Below, piece by piece: positions 1 to 7,798 of a DNA stretch of 64,000 nucleotides. Made by a program: the position numbers and the translations under genes. Position 1 is the first letter of the stretch, and the number at the start of each line of letters is the position of its first letter. The DNA is from JAXGQD01 sp040766665 (GTDB lineage Bacteria > Bacillota > Clostridia > Saccharofermentanales > Fastidiosipilaceae), in NCBI GenBank assembly GCA_040766665.1, contig JAXGQD010000002.1, forward strand, positions 186,001 to 250,000, in the 5' to 3' direction. The notes under the pieces are model-generated. The model was given only the letters and a program-made list of their open reading frames with translations, had not been told where the DNA came from and did not search any database.

Positions 1-49
1 AGCCCAGCATCCTGCAATCCTCAAGCTTGCCTGGTATCAAACGCTGATT

Positions 50-1264
50 TTAGGACTCTATCATTGCGCGGGTTAACTCGGCTTTCACCGCCTCGACCTT
101 ACTCAGCTTCTCCCAAGGCAAATCCAAATCATTGCGTCCGAAATGTCCGTAAGCGGCAGTCTGCGTATAGATGGGACGGCGCAAATCGAGTTCCCTAATA
201 ATCGCTGCGGGCGTAAGTGGGAAGAGCTTCTCTACGATCTGAATCAAGGCTTCATCGGATACCACACCGGTACCAAAGCTGTCTATGGCTATAGAAACTG
301 GCTTCGCTATGCCAATGGAGTAAGCCAGCTGAATTTGTAAGCGGCTGGCAGCCCCTGCCGCCACCAGGTTTTTCGCAATGAAACGAGCCGCATAGGAAGC
401 GGAACGATCCACTTTGGTGGGGTCTTTACCTGAGAAACAGCCGCCACCGTGCGCTGCCGCTCCTCCATAAGTATCAACGATGATTTTTCTGCCGGTCAGG
501 CCAGAATCCCCTTGCGGTCCACCCACAACAAAACGGCCGGTCGGATTGATATAAATCTTGGTTGACTCCGTCATCAGTTCTGTAGGAATCACCTTTTTGA
601 TCACTTCCTCCATGATGTCATGGTGCAACTGCTTTTCATCGTAATTCGGATCATGCTGTGTGGAAACCACGATGGTATCTACGCCAATCGCTTTGTATCC
701 TTCATAGGCAACCGTGATTTGCGCCTTGCCGTCAGGTCTGAGTAGAGGCAGTACTTTTTCCTTACGTACTTTGGCCATTTGACGACAGATTTTATGAGAC
801 AAATCAATCGGCAAAGGCATGTATGATTCCGTTTCATCACAGGCAAAACCAAACATCATGCCCTGGTCACCGGCTCCTGTTTGCATGTCTACATCTGCCG
901 AAGCATTATCCCTAATCTCAAAGGCTTTATTGACTCCTTGTGCGATATCCGGTGATTGCTCATTGATTGAACTGAGCACCGCACAAGTATCTGCATCGAA
1001 ACCGTATTTCGCGCGGTCATAACCGATTTCCCGCACCGTGTTTCTGACCACATTCTGAATATCGACATAGGCTTCGGTGCTGACTTCACCGGTCACAAAC
1101 ACAAAACCGGTGGTGCAGATGCATTCACAGGCCACTCTTGCTTGTGGGTCTTGTTTAATGATCTCATCTAATATGGCATCCGAAATCTGATCGCAGAGTT
1201 TGTCGGGATGCCCCTCTGTCACCGACTCAGAAGAAAACAAACGTCTTTCTTTTTGTAGATTCAT
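50..1264 (-). CDS. metK: S-adenosylmethionine synthetase
   Basis: Makes S-adenosylmethionine from methionine and ATP in the cytoplasm. The 404-residue product has the family signature GHPDK near residue 18, the GAGDQG motif in the first third and the glycine-rich GGGCFSGKDPTKVDRS loop that binds phosphate; the length is normal for MetK. I start it at the ATG at 1264, which has GAGG seven bases upstream. A longer open frame to 1345 has no ribosome site and would run into the leader. It is a single gene preceded by a SAM-I riboswitch with terminator, so high SAM should switch it off. The Tad pilus operon diverges from it. Identification is certain. Confidence 0.97.
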   Translation of the reverse strand: MNLQKERRLFSSESVTEGHPDKLCDQISDAILDEIIKQDPQARVACECICTTGFVFVTGEVSTEAYVDIQNVVRNTVREIGYDRAKYGFDADTCAVLSSINEQSPDIAQGVNKAFEIRDNASADVDMQTGAGDQGMMFGFACDETESYMPLPIDLSHKICRQMAKVRKEKVLPLLRPDGKAQITVAYEGYKAIGVDTIVVSTQHDPNYDEKQLHHDIMEEVIKKVIPTELMTESTKIYINPTGRFVVGGPQGDSGLTGRKIIVDTYGGAAAHGGGCFSGKDPTKVDRSASYAARFIAKNLVAAGAASRLQIQLAYSIGIAKPVSIAIDSFGTGVVSDEALIQIVEKLFPLTPAAIIRELDLRRPIYTQTAAYGHFGRNDLDLPWEKLSKVEAVKAELTRAMIES

Positions 1265-1404
1265 CTTGCTACCTCGCCTTTCCTGATTGCTGCCCTGCTT
1301 GATTTGACAGCCGCTAATTATCACTATTTTCATGCCATTCATCATTTAATTGACTATGCCGTTTCTCTACAACCTTCCATTCGCTAGTGCCTCAAAAACG
1401 GTTT

Positions 1405-1436
1405 AAAAAAGTCGCCTCCGCAGCCTGCAGACACGA
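1405..1436 (-). terminator. Riboswitch-controlled terminator in the metK leader
   Basis: On the minus strand a GC-rich hairpin of about 13 base pairs (arms beginning GTCG and ending CGAC) is followed directly by six T. It lies just after the SAM aptamer and about 140 bases before the metK start, which is the normal position of the SAM-dependent terminator. Confidence 0.85.
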
Positions 1437-1449
1437 CATTATCGTAGAA

Positions 1450-1547
1450 CCTCATCTCTCAGACAACGCTGTCGGATTTAGCACCGCTGCCATTTGGCCG
1501 GTTGCCGGACTTCATTGGGCCGATTCCCTCCGTCTCTCTTGATAAGT
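1450..1547 (-). promoter_or_regulatory. SAM-I (S-box) riboswitch
   Basis: Read on the minus strand, the leader has the S-box hallmarks in order: CTTATCAAGAGAG at the 5' side of P1, GGAGGGAA, the core AATGAAGTCCGGCAACC, a GGTGCTAAATCC segment, and GAGAGATGAGG closing P1. It is followed by a terminator hairpin and then metK. The family binds SAM and terminates transcription when SAM is plentiful. Confidence 0.95.
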
Positions 1548-1566
1548 GCTATTCAGTTGTGCGCCT

Positions 1567-1595
1567 ATCCTAGCACAGGCAGGATAAGCTTTCAA
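1567..1595 (-). promoter_or_regulatory. Sigma-A-type promoter of metK
   Basis: On the minus strand TTGAAA (-35) is separated by exactly 17 bases from TAGGAT (-10). The expected transcript start lies about 13-18 bases before the SAM aptamer, so the spacing fits. Confidence 0.75.
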
Positions 1596-1793
1596 GAGCC
1601 ACTGAGTCGATCAGTCGACGCGTCGGCGTAAAACGTACAAGGGCAAAATCAAGCGCCCTGCTCAAACATGCAAAAGCACGCCATTAAGGAAAGCTTTTTT
1701 AGAGAAATAACGAAATTTTCGGAAGAAAGCGGAGAGACTTTGCGCTTTTGCGACCCATAGCGCTTGCTAAACTCGGCTCGGAGGTTAAACACG

Positions 1794-2843
1794 ATGGAAT
1801 ACGCAATTATTTTGGATAGAGAAGCGGCTTTTGCCAATGCCTTATGTCGTTACCTACAAGAAAGATTTCCGACACTTGTTTGGTCTGCTTTCTCGAATAT
1901 CAAAGCACTGTACCAATTTATGCATAGCAAGCAGACTAAGCCTCAGGTCTTTCTTTACACGGCAAGTCAGTTTCCCGATTGGCTTCCCACTTGGTCATGC
2001 AGGCAAATTATTCTACGGGAGCAGGCCATGATTTATGACATCTTTCCGTCATTGGCGGTTAGCGGCAAGTTCGGGCAAACCTTGGCAGAATGCAAAGAAG
2101 CTGAAGTTTATCGGCTGGACACCAAAGGTATCGAAGCCCTCTTGCGTCGTACCTTAATCCTTCGTTCAGAAATGGAGTCAGCACTTTACTTACGTCCTGG
2201 AAAAATCACGGTCATTGTCTCTGAAATCGAAAGCCGGCAGTTGCACAGTTATTTGCTACAGCTTTTCAGAGCGAGCTTTGAGGAAGGCATGCGCAGTTAT
2301 TTACTTCCTTTTACGGATCAGCTCCCCGGCCAAGAAATGAGTGCTCAAGTTCAGGGTGTCGTAGGCGCTGCGGATTTAGGCAGTCTGCTTCAGAGACTCA
2401 GCCGCGAGGTTCTGCACAGCAAACAAATTCTGCCTTATGTTTTTCCTACCGCCATCCCCGGCTTGCTCAGTTTTTTAGTCAGCGATACTGTATCCATAGA
2501 GACTGCCCCTTTAACGGCTTATCGCCAGCTCATGCTTTTAATCAGAGAGCTAATCAAACAGGCCGAGCCAGTAGAAACAGCCCTGGTCTTATGTTCAAAG
2601 CAGTGCGCACCCTTACTCCAGGCGGTGCTACCCATGTCTGACGAAATGATTTTATTTAACAGTGCTACGGCCTTGAATAATCCAGCCACTTATCGCCTGA
2701 ATGAAGAAATCAAGGCTTATCTACCGCCAGGCTTCCCTATTAAGGAGCGTTGTTTTGCAAAAGCCATCTCCCCTGCAGCGGCACCCTACATTCAAAGGAA
2801 CAGCGAGTTTTTGTCACTTTCTGAAGGGGGCCGGCATGGATGA
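1794..2843 (+). CDS. TadZ/CpaE-like pilus assembly protein without a P-loop
   Basis: A 349-residue protein, first gene of the Tad operon. I start it at the ATG at 1794, with GGAGG nine bases upstream. The N-terminal 130 residues look like the receiver-like domain of TadZ/CpaE. The rest takes the place of the ParA-like ATPase domain, but I find no Walker A (GKGGxGKT-type) motif anywhere, so it probably does not hydrolyse ATP. TadZ proteins place the Tad machine at the membrane or pole. The assignment rests mainly on position directly before tadA (8-base overlap) and on overall layout; the sequence similarity I can see is weak. It could be a lineage-specific protein of the same operon. Confidence 0.5.
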   Translation: MEYAIILDREAAFANALCRYLQERFPTLVWSAFSNIKALYQFMHSKQTKPQVFLYTASQFPDWLPTWSCRQIILREQAMIYDIFPSLAVSGKFGQTLAECKEAEVYRLDTKGIEALLRRTLILRSEMESALYLRPGKITVIVSEIESRQLHSYLLQLFRASFEEGMRSYLLPFTDQLPGQEMSAQVQGVVGAADLGSLLQRLSREVLHSKQILPYVFPTAIPGLLSFLVSDTVSIETAPLTAYRQLMLLIRELIKQAEPVETALVLCSKQCAPLLQAVLPMSDEMILFNSATALNNPATYRLNEEIKAYLPPGFPIKERCFAKAISPAAAPYIQRNSEFLSLSEGGRHG

Positions 2844-3966
2844 TTATCGTGCCCTGCGCCAAGACTTGCGCCGGGAAATCAGCGACGAACTCAGTCTGGA
2901 GCCCATCAATGATCCGGAGCGTTTGCTCTCCTATATCAGCAACAAAGTGAATCTGCGCTTACTAGGCCAATTGTTTGATTTACGTAGTGGAAAAGCGTTA
3001 ATCAGTGAACTGTTTAATGCACTCCATGGCCTGGATATTTTACAGCCCCTATTGGAGGACCCAGAAATCACGGAGATTATGGTCAATGGACCGAAGCATA
3101 TTTTTATCGAGCGGCAAGGATTAATTGAACAAACCGACTTGGCTTTTGATACTCACAGTCATTTAAGTGAGGTGATTCAGCACTTCTTTTCTTTAGCCAA
3201 TAAGAATCTCAATCTCAGTCACCCCATAGCGGACTTAAGATTAAGTGACGGTTCAAGAGCTAATGCGGTTTTGCCACCATTGGCACCTGACGGGCCTATC
3301 TTAACAATCCGCAAATTTTGCGGTGTGCGGCCTGATGCAGAGGCCTTACTGGAAAACGGTTTTTTGGAACGCAGGACCCTCGACTTCTTAAGAAAAGCGG
3401 TGCTTGACAGAGAGAGCCTTTTTATCTGTGGTGGCACCGGTAGTGGCAAAACGAGTTTGTTGAATGTCTTATCCAATTTTATTCCCTCCCATGAAAGAGT
3501 CATCACCATCGAAGATTCTGCGGAACTGCAACTGCAGGGTTTAAGTAATCTGGTGCGCTTAGAATGCCGCAGCCCGGGGCCCGAAGGTGGCGGTGTCGAC
3601 ATCGGCCAATTGATTCGCACGGCTTTGCGTATGCGACCGGACCGCATTATCGTCGGCGAGGTCAGAGGGGCGGAAGCCTTTGACATGCTCACAGCGATGA
3701 ACTCCGGTCATCCCGGTACACTTTGCACCGGTCATGCCAATTCCTGCGCGGACATGATGCGCAGGCTATGTAACATGATACTCAGTGAAAGTCGTTTACC
3801 TTATCCGGCCATAATCGACAACCTGGCCTCCTCAATTCGATACATGGTCCATCTGACGCGCGATGCACATGGTAAGAGACAAATTGATGAGTTTTGCCGG
3901 GTGCTGCCGGGACAAGAGGGCAAATTCGTTTTGGAGGATTTATTAGCCCATGATCAAGCGACTTAA
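2836..3966 (+). CDS. tadA: Tad/Flp pilus assembly ATPase (CpaF/TadA)
   Basis: Hexameric secretion ATPase that powers assembly of Flp (type IVb) pili at the inner face of the membrane. The 376-residue product has Walker A GGTGSGKT at residues 199-206, an Asp box (RVITIEDSAELQL), a Walker B region (RPDRIIVGEVRGAE) and the His box (GHPGTLCTGHAN), all typical of the CpaF branch of the VirB11/GspE family. The start at 2836 overlaps the preceding stop by 8 bases and follows GGGGG. The next gene overlaps its end by 17 bases, showing tight translational coupling. Function and family are secure. Confidence 0.95.
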   Translation: MDDYRALRQDLRREISDELSLEPINDPERLLSYISNKVNLRLLGQLFDLRSGKALISELFNALHGLDILQPLLEDPEITEIMVNGPKHIFIERQGLIEQTDLAFDTHSHLSEVIQHFFSLANKNLNLSHPIADLRLSDGSRANAVLPPLAPDGPILTIRKFCGVRPDAEALLENGFLERRTLDFLRKAVLDRESLFICGGTGSGKTSLLNVLSNFIPSHERVITIEDSAELQLQGLSNLVRLECRSPGPEGGGVDIGQLIRTALRMRPDRIIVGEVRGAEAFDMLTAMNSGHPGTLCTGHANSCADMMRRLCNMILSESRLPYPAIIDNLASSIRYMVHLTRDAHGKRQIDEFCRVLPGQEGKFVLEDLLAHDQAT

Positions 3967-5509
3967 ACTGAACTTCGGTGAATCGATAAGTAAGTGGGAA
4001 GTTTTCGCTTCCTTTTTCATTGCTTATTTCTTAAGCTTACTTGCTGCAACGATGTTTTTCGAGCTCAGCGTCTGGCTCTGGCTGCTCTCATTCTTCTTTG
4101 CTCTTTTCATTGCAAAAGCCTTGCTCCTTCTACTGTTTAGCCGTCGCGAACGCCAAGCACGCCGCAACCTAATGCTCTTTCTGCAATTCCTCAGCAGCAA
4201 CCTGGCCGCCGGGCGAAGCTTGCGCGCAACGCTGAGAGACATGGAATCCACAGCATACTTTGCCCAATGTTCAGACAAACAGTTACGGCAAAACCTGCGT
4301 CGAGTCTCAGCCAAAATCAGACATCAAGAAGCAAGCGCAGCCATACTACCGCTACTTGAGTCCTGTTTTCCCTGCGCCGAAGCAAAGGCTTTGCTCTATT
4401 CCCTGCGCTTGGAAAATCAATTGGGTGAAAAGCTCCTGAATCTGCTGCGCAGTTCGTTTGATACTTCCAGAGAACTGCTGATGTTGGAAGACGAGTTGCG
4501 GGCAGCCGCTAATAAGCAACGTAGCGAAGCACTGATCCTGACGCTCTTGCCCTTTTTTATGGCGCCCCTCTTCAATGATTTAATCAGCTTACCTGAGCCG
4601 TCCGCCGGACTTGGACTGCTCGCACCCCTCATGCGCTTATTGGCCTTTCTTTTGGCCATGGTAGCTCTCTTTTTGAATCTGCGGCTCGATGCCCGCTCGG
4701 ACAATAACCATCAAGTTAAACTAGCTGAACCGCAGTTACTGGGGGAGCATGGGCTTGCGAAGCCCTTCTTTGCGCTCGGGCGCAAACTCTATTTGATATT
4801 GCCCAGCCGTTACCACCAAAGGTTGACGCGTCATTACCGCTTGGCTTATCCGCGCTACTTCTATAATCGTGCGCAAGGCTTTTTCGAGTCCTTGGTTTTA
4901 CGACATTTAGCTACGTCCTTGTGCATCACTGGTGCAAGTTTACTGCTCATGTTGTCACTGCGGCTGCTCGTGGTCTATCCAATATTTCTTGCTTTAGTCC
5001 CGACGTTTGGCGTAAGTATCTTTCTTGAACTGCGTTTGCAGACCCAAGCCAAGCTTAATGAAACAGCCATCCGCCGTGAGCTTCCGTTGATGCTTTCCTT
5101 GCTCTCGCGGCTCTTAGCCAATTCTTTCAGTCTCATGAATGCACTTAAAGAATGCGCTGAAATCTTAGCAGCGGATTCAGCGCTGGGCATTTTGCTGAGA
5201 GATATCACGCTGCGTGCCGCACACGCCGCTGCACCGGAACAGATGATAGAAGACTTGGCCGCCCAATTGCAGCTCTCCGATGTGGCATCTTTGCTTTACT
5301 CTTTGGCGCGCTACGTCAGCTTGGGAAGTCATGAAATCTTACAGCTACTGGATAAGCAGCTGGCTCTTTGCTGGTCTGAGCAGCGTCAAAACAGCCGTAA
5401 ACTCTTGGACACCAAGTCTTCACTGCTTTTAATTCCCATGCTCATGGATCTCCTGGCCGTGATGCTGATTGGAGCGGCGCCTGCTATGCAAGTATTCAGT
5501 TCGTTCTAA
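3950..5509 (+). CDS. Fused TadB-TadC pilus membrane platform protein
   Basis: A 519-residue membrane protein that looks like TadB and TadC joined in one chain. Residues 15-65 hold two hydrophobic segments, about 70-200 form a first T2SF/GspF-type helical cytoplasmic domain, and about 205-250 are hydrophobic again. Residues 315-365 carry another pair of membrane segments, 370-490 a second T2SF-like domain, and the protein ends in a final membrane segment. In most Tad systems TadB and TadC are separate proteins of about 280-320 residues that form the inner-membrane platform contacted by TadA. Its position after tadA supports the role. No frame break is visible inside it, so the fusion looks real. 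Confidence 0.8.
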   Translation: MIKRLKLNFGESISKWEVFASFFIAYFLSLLAATMFFELSVWLWLLSFFFALFIAKALLLLLFSRRERQARRNLMLFLQFLSSNLAAGRSLRATLRDMESTAYFAQCSDKQLRQNLRRVSAKIRHQEASAAILPLLESCFPCAEAKALLYSLRLENQLGEKLLNLLRSSFDTSRELLMLEDELRAAANKQRSEALILTLLPFFMAPLFNDLISLPEPSAGLGLLAPLMRLLAFLLAMVALFLNLRLDARSDNNHQVKLAEPQLLGEHGLAKPFFALGRKLYLILPSRYHQRLTRHYRLAYPRYFYNRAQGFFESLVLRHLATSLCITGASLLLMLSLRLLVVYPIFLALVPTFGVSIFLELRLQTQAKLNETAIRRELPLMLSLLSRLLANSFSLMNALKECAEILAADSALGILLRDITLRAAHAAAPEQMIEDLAAQLQLSDVASLLYSLARYVSLGSHEILQLLDKQLALCWSEQRQNSRKLLDTKSSLLLIPMLMDLLAVMLIGAAPAMQVFSSF

Positions 5510-5645
5510 GGCTTGGCTGGCTTTTGCCTACAAAAATGCGGGCAAAAGCGAAAAAATACGAAACGATTGCAGTCTTTTAGGCAGCTACAACAATTTAAAA
5601 TGGCCATAGCTTCGAGGCAAAAATTTATAAACGAGGGAGATAAAT

Positions 5646-5885
5646 ATGCTAAATGTAAAACTCAAAAATGCTCGCTTTTTACTGGAAGAAAAGCTTATAA
5701 AGCTAAGGTTGAAAGCCCTGTATAAAGGCAGCGAGGAAGGTATGGGCACATTGGAAATCGTCGTTATAACAGGAATCCTGTTAACAGTTGCGCTGATTTT
5801 CAATAAACAGATTAAAGGCTTTGCCGACAATCTGTTTAGCAGTGTTTTCAACGATTCCAAAGTCATCTCGAACATTCTGAAGTAA
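5646..5885 (+). CDS. Flp-type (type IVb) prepilin
   Basis: Small 79-residue pilin of the Flp1-like family. A basic leader of about 32 residues ends in EEG, followed by MGTLE and then a hydrophobic stretch (IVVITGILLTVALIF). Glycine before the cut and glutamate at +5 match a class III prepilin cleavage site. The ribosome site is GAGGGAGA seven bases before ATG. It lies 136 bases after the TadBC gene, with enough room for its own promoter or an RNA processing site. I see no prepilin peptidase (TadV/CpaA) in this window, so that enzyme must be encoded elsewhere. Confidence 0.8.
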   Translation: MLNVKLKNARFLLEEKLIKLRLKALYKGSEEGMGTLEIVVITGILLTVALIFNKQIKGFADNLFSSVFNDSKVISNILK

Positions 5886-5902
5886 GGGCATAGGGGTGTG
5901 GT

Positions 5903-6652
5903 GTGAAGCAGGGTGATGTGTCTTTTGCATATAATGGCTGTACCTGGCTCTTTGAAGCGAATTTTCTGCTGGTACAGACCCCTCCCGGAACGCTGCTTTT
6001 AGATTATCAAATGCAGATACTGGGAAGCCGCAGACCTTCTGCCCTGCTTATGCCACAGGTCTTTCACGCGGATCAGACTTTACTGTTACTCTATGATTTA
6101 GAAGGAAAAACGGCAGTCAGTGAAAGCTCTGTTGATGATCACTTTACCCAGCTTGGCGAGATACTATTTCATTTCTGTAAGTTACGTGACGAGATACAAG
6201 ACGGTTTATTGGACCATCAGCGCCTGGTCAGTGATGAACGGCTCATTTTTACTCAAGCCCGGCAAGATATTCCTGAAGCAGACACGATGTTTTATTTCAT
6301 TTATCTGCCTATTAGTAGACCGGAGGAGGAATCAAGGTTCACAGAAGCTCAGCTGGAAGCCTTAAGTCTATTGACAGAGAAGGCTGCAATACAGGCGGTA
6401 AAGGAGGAATGGCTTACAGCTGTCGATGTAGCAGAATGGATTATGAGCAGTTACAGTGATTACCGGCGTTTCAGAGAAATCTGCATGAAAATCCATGAGC
6501 AGGCAGAAGCAGCCAAGAGCCCAAATTCAGATTCTTTCAGGCTTCAAAGCAAAAGGACCAAGGACAAGTCCGGAAAAGAGCAAATAAAAAACATCACCGT
6601 AAGTCCTCAAAAAAGCGCAATAAGGATGCCATACTCATACTCGCCTGCCTGA
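5903..6652 (+). CDS. DUF6382-like protein, upstream part of a split FHA protein
   Basis: A 249-residue frame starting with GTG. The first 170 residues resemble the DUF6382 domain that sits at the N-terminus of FHA proteins in Firmicute Flp-pilus operons; from residue about 200 the chain is a basic, charged linker. In those relatives one protein continues through a membrane helix into an FHA domain. Here the frame stops at 6652, while the linker, membrane helix and FHA domain continue in the -1 frame (6499-7257). An A AAA AAC heptamer in the correct phase lies at 6586-6592. So this may be the short product of a programmed frameshift, or half of a gene broken by an indel in the A run. Confidence 0.6.
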   Translation: MKQGDVSFAYNGCTWLFEANFLLVQTPPGTLLLDYQMQILGSRRPSALLMPQVFHADQTLLLLYDLEGKTAVSESSVDDHFTQLGEILFHFCKLRDEIQDGLLDHQRLVSDERLIFTQARQDIPEADTMFYFIYLPISRPEEESRFTEAQLEALSLLTEKAAIQAVKEEWLTAVDVAEWIMSSYSDYRRFREICMKIHEQAEAAKSPNSDSFRLQSKRTKDKSGKEQIKNITVSPQKSAIRMPYSYSPA

Positions 6653-7257
6653 TTTTGTCGCTCTTACTGGCCAACCTCATCATGAACTGGCCATATGCTG
6701 CGACAAGTGCCTGGCAAAGGCCAAGCGCTTTATTTTTCCTGTGCATCGCGATTGTCACAGCGGTCTTTGCATTGGTTCACAAGCGCTCACCTTTTTATCT
6801 GGAAGCTTTGCGTTTTCAGAAAGAGCAGGAGGCGACACTGACCCATCTGATGAGCCATCACCAGAGCCATAGGTCAAAGGTTGTGCAAGAAACCGAACAG
6901 GAGCAAAGCCGACAGTTTTACCCCGCATACCTACTTCCCGTTCCGGCGACCCAAGGCCAGCGCCTGCGTACAGAAGCAGAGTTACGCGCGGCAGATGTGG
7001 AGCTTTTTATCTTTTCAGACCCCCTACTCGGGGCTGACCCGCAGAAGGCTGCGCACAGCTTTGCTTACAAAAACGAAGCAGCCTGCCACAGCCGGATTTT
7101 TTCGGATGAAACGGGTGCCTGGTTAGAGAACCTGGATGAGTCCGGCGAAATTTTTATCAATCAGGAAAGCTGTGTCCCGGGTCAGGCTTACTCACCAGAT
7201 CATTGTCTGATTCGTTTTGGGCCGGTCTTGAAAGAGTTTGTGCGTGAATCTAGATAG
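6499..7257 (+). CDS. Membrane-anchored degenerate FHA domain, downstream part of a split protein
   Basis: An open frame with no stop from 6499 to 7257. A TTG start at 6655 is possible but lacks a ribosome site and would cut into a membrane helix. The frame reads basic linker (KKHHRKSSKKRNKD), helix (AILILACLILSLLLANLI), a second hydrophobic segment near 6715-6775, a coil, then a C-terminal FHA-like domain with SRIF...GAWLENL...GEIFIN...LIRFG. The usual FHA signature (GR, SRxH, NGT) is partly lost: SRxH appears as HSRIF and NGT as GEI, so phosphothreonine binding is uncertain. It is most likely the second half of the protein begun at 5903. Its end overlaps the convergent atpC by 8 bases. Confidence 0.6.
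   Translation, partial: AGRSSQEPKFRFFQASKQKDQGQVRKRANKKHHRKSSKKRNKDAILILACLILSLLLANLIMNWPYAATSAWQRPSALFFLCIAIVTAVFALVHKRSPFYLEALRFQKEQEATLTHLMSHHQSHRSKVVQETEQEQSRQFYPAYLLPVPATQGQRLRTEAELRAADVELFIFSDPLLGADPQKAAHSFAYKNEAACHSRIFSDETGAWLENLDESGEIFINQESCVPGQAYSPDHCLIRFGPVLKEFVRESR
6586..6592 (+). other. A AAA AAC slippery heptamer (-1 frameshift candidate)
   Basis: In the frame of the upstream ORF the bases read A|AAA|AAC (codons Lys-Asn), the classic X XXY YYZ pattern. A slip of -1 enters exactly the frame that encodes the linker, membrane helix and FHA domain. I do not see a strong stem-loop just downstream. The site is also a run of six A, where sequencing indels are common. Confidence 0.45.
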
Positions 7258-7783
7258 AGGGCTTTTGTCTGCGTTCCGCTGCCCGTGCTGCGATACTCAA
7301 ACGATTCTTCGAGCGCCGGATGGCATGTGCCGCACGTTTGCGTTCCGGAGCAGTCAGGCTCTCATTATCGTAGCGTTCTTGTGCCCGTTCGAGTGCTTCT
7401 TGAGCGCGCGCCGTGTCGATATCATCAGCCCATTCCGCCGAATTACACACGATCGTGACATAGTCTCGTTCGATTTGTGCATAGCCATTTGAAACGAAAG
7501 CGTAGGACCAAACGCCTTCATTGAGGACGCGTAATTCTCCGGGATAGAGTGCGATGACCAGTGGTGCATGACCCTTCATCACGCCTAGTTCCCCATCAGC
7601 AGAAGGCAGAATCAACATGTTGCAGGCTTTATCAAAAAAGATTTCATAGGGCGTGACCACATAAGCCCGAAACTTATCACTTACGGAAGATGCGTCAAAA
7701 TCTGCCGATAGCTCCGACTTGTACTCTTCGGCTACGCTTGAAGCTATGCCCTGTTCATCAAAATTTGTCAGCTCTTCTGCCAT
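7250..7783 (-). CDS. atpC: ATP synthase F1 subunit epsilon
   Basis: Last gene of the atp operon; epsilon is part of the central stalk and regulates hydrolysis. The 177-residue product has a beta-sandwich domain (FRAYVVTPYEIFFD ... GELGVMKGHAPLVIAL ... ) and a C-terminal helical hairpin (about 115-170). Residues 1-36 are an acidic N-terminal extension not present in typical epsilon (about 130-140 residues). The GTAAGTAA upstream of the ATG at 7783 is a weak ribosome site, and no internal start fits better. It begins 15 bases after atpD. Its last 8 bases overlap the end of the convergent FHA gene, with no terminator visible between the two operons. Confidence 0.92.
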   Translation of the reverse strand: MAEELTNFDEQGIASSVAEEYKSELSADFDASSVSDKFRAYVVTPYEIFFDKACNMLILPSADGELGVMKGHAPLVIALYPGELRVLNEGVWSYAFVSNGYAQIERDYVTIVCNSAEWADDIDTARAQEALERAQERYDNESLTAPERKRAAHAIRRSKNRLSIAARAAERRQKPSI

Positions 7784-7798
7784 TTACTTACCGTTTTA

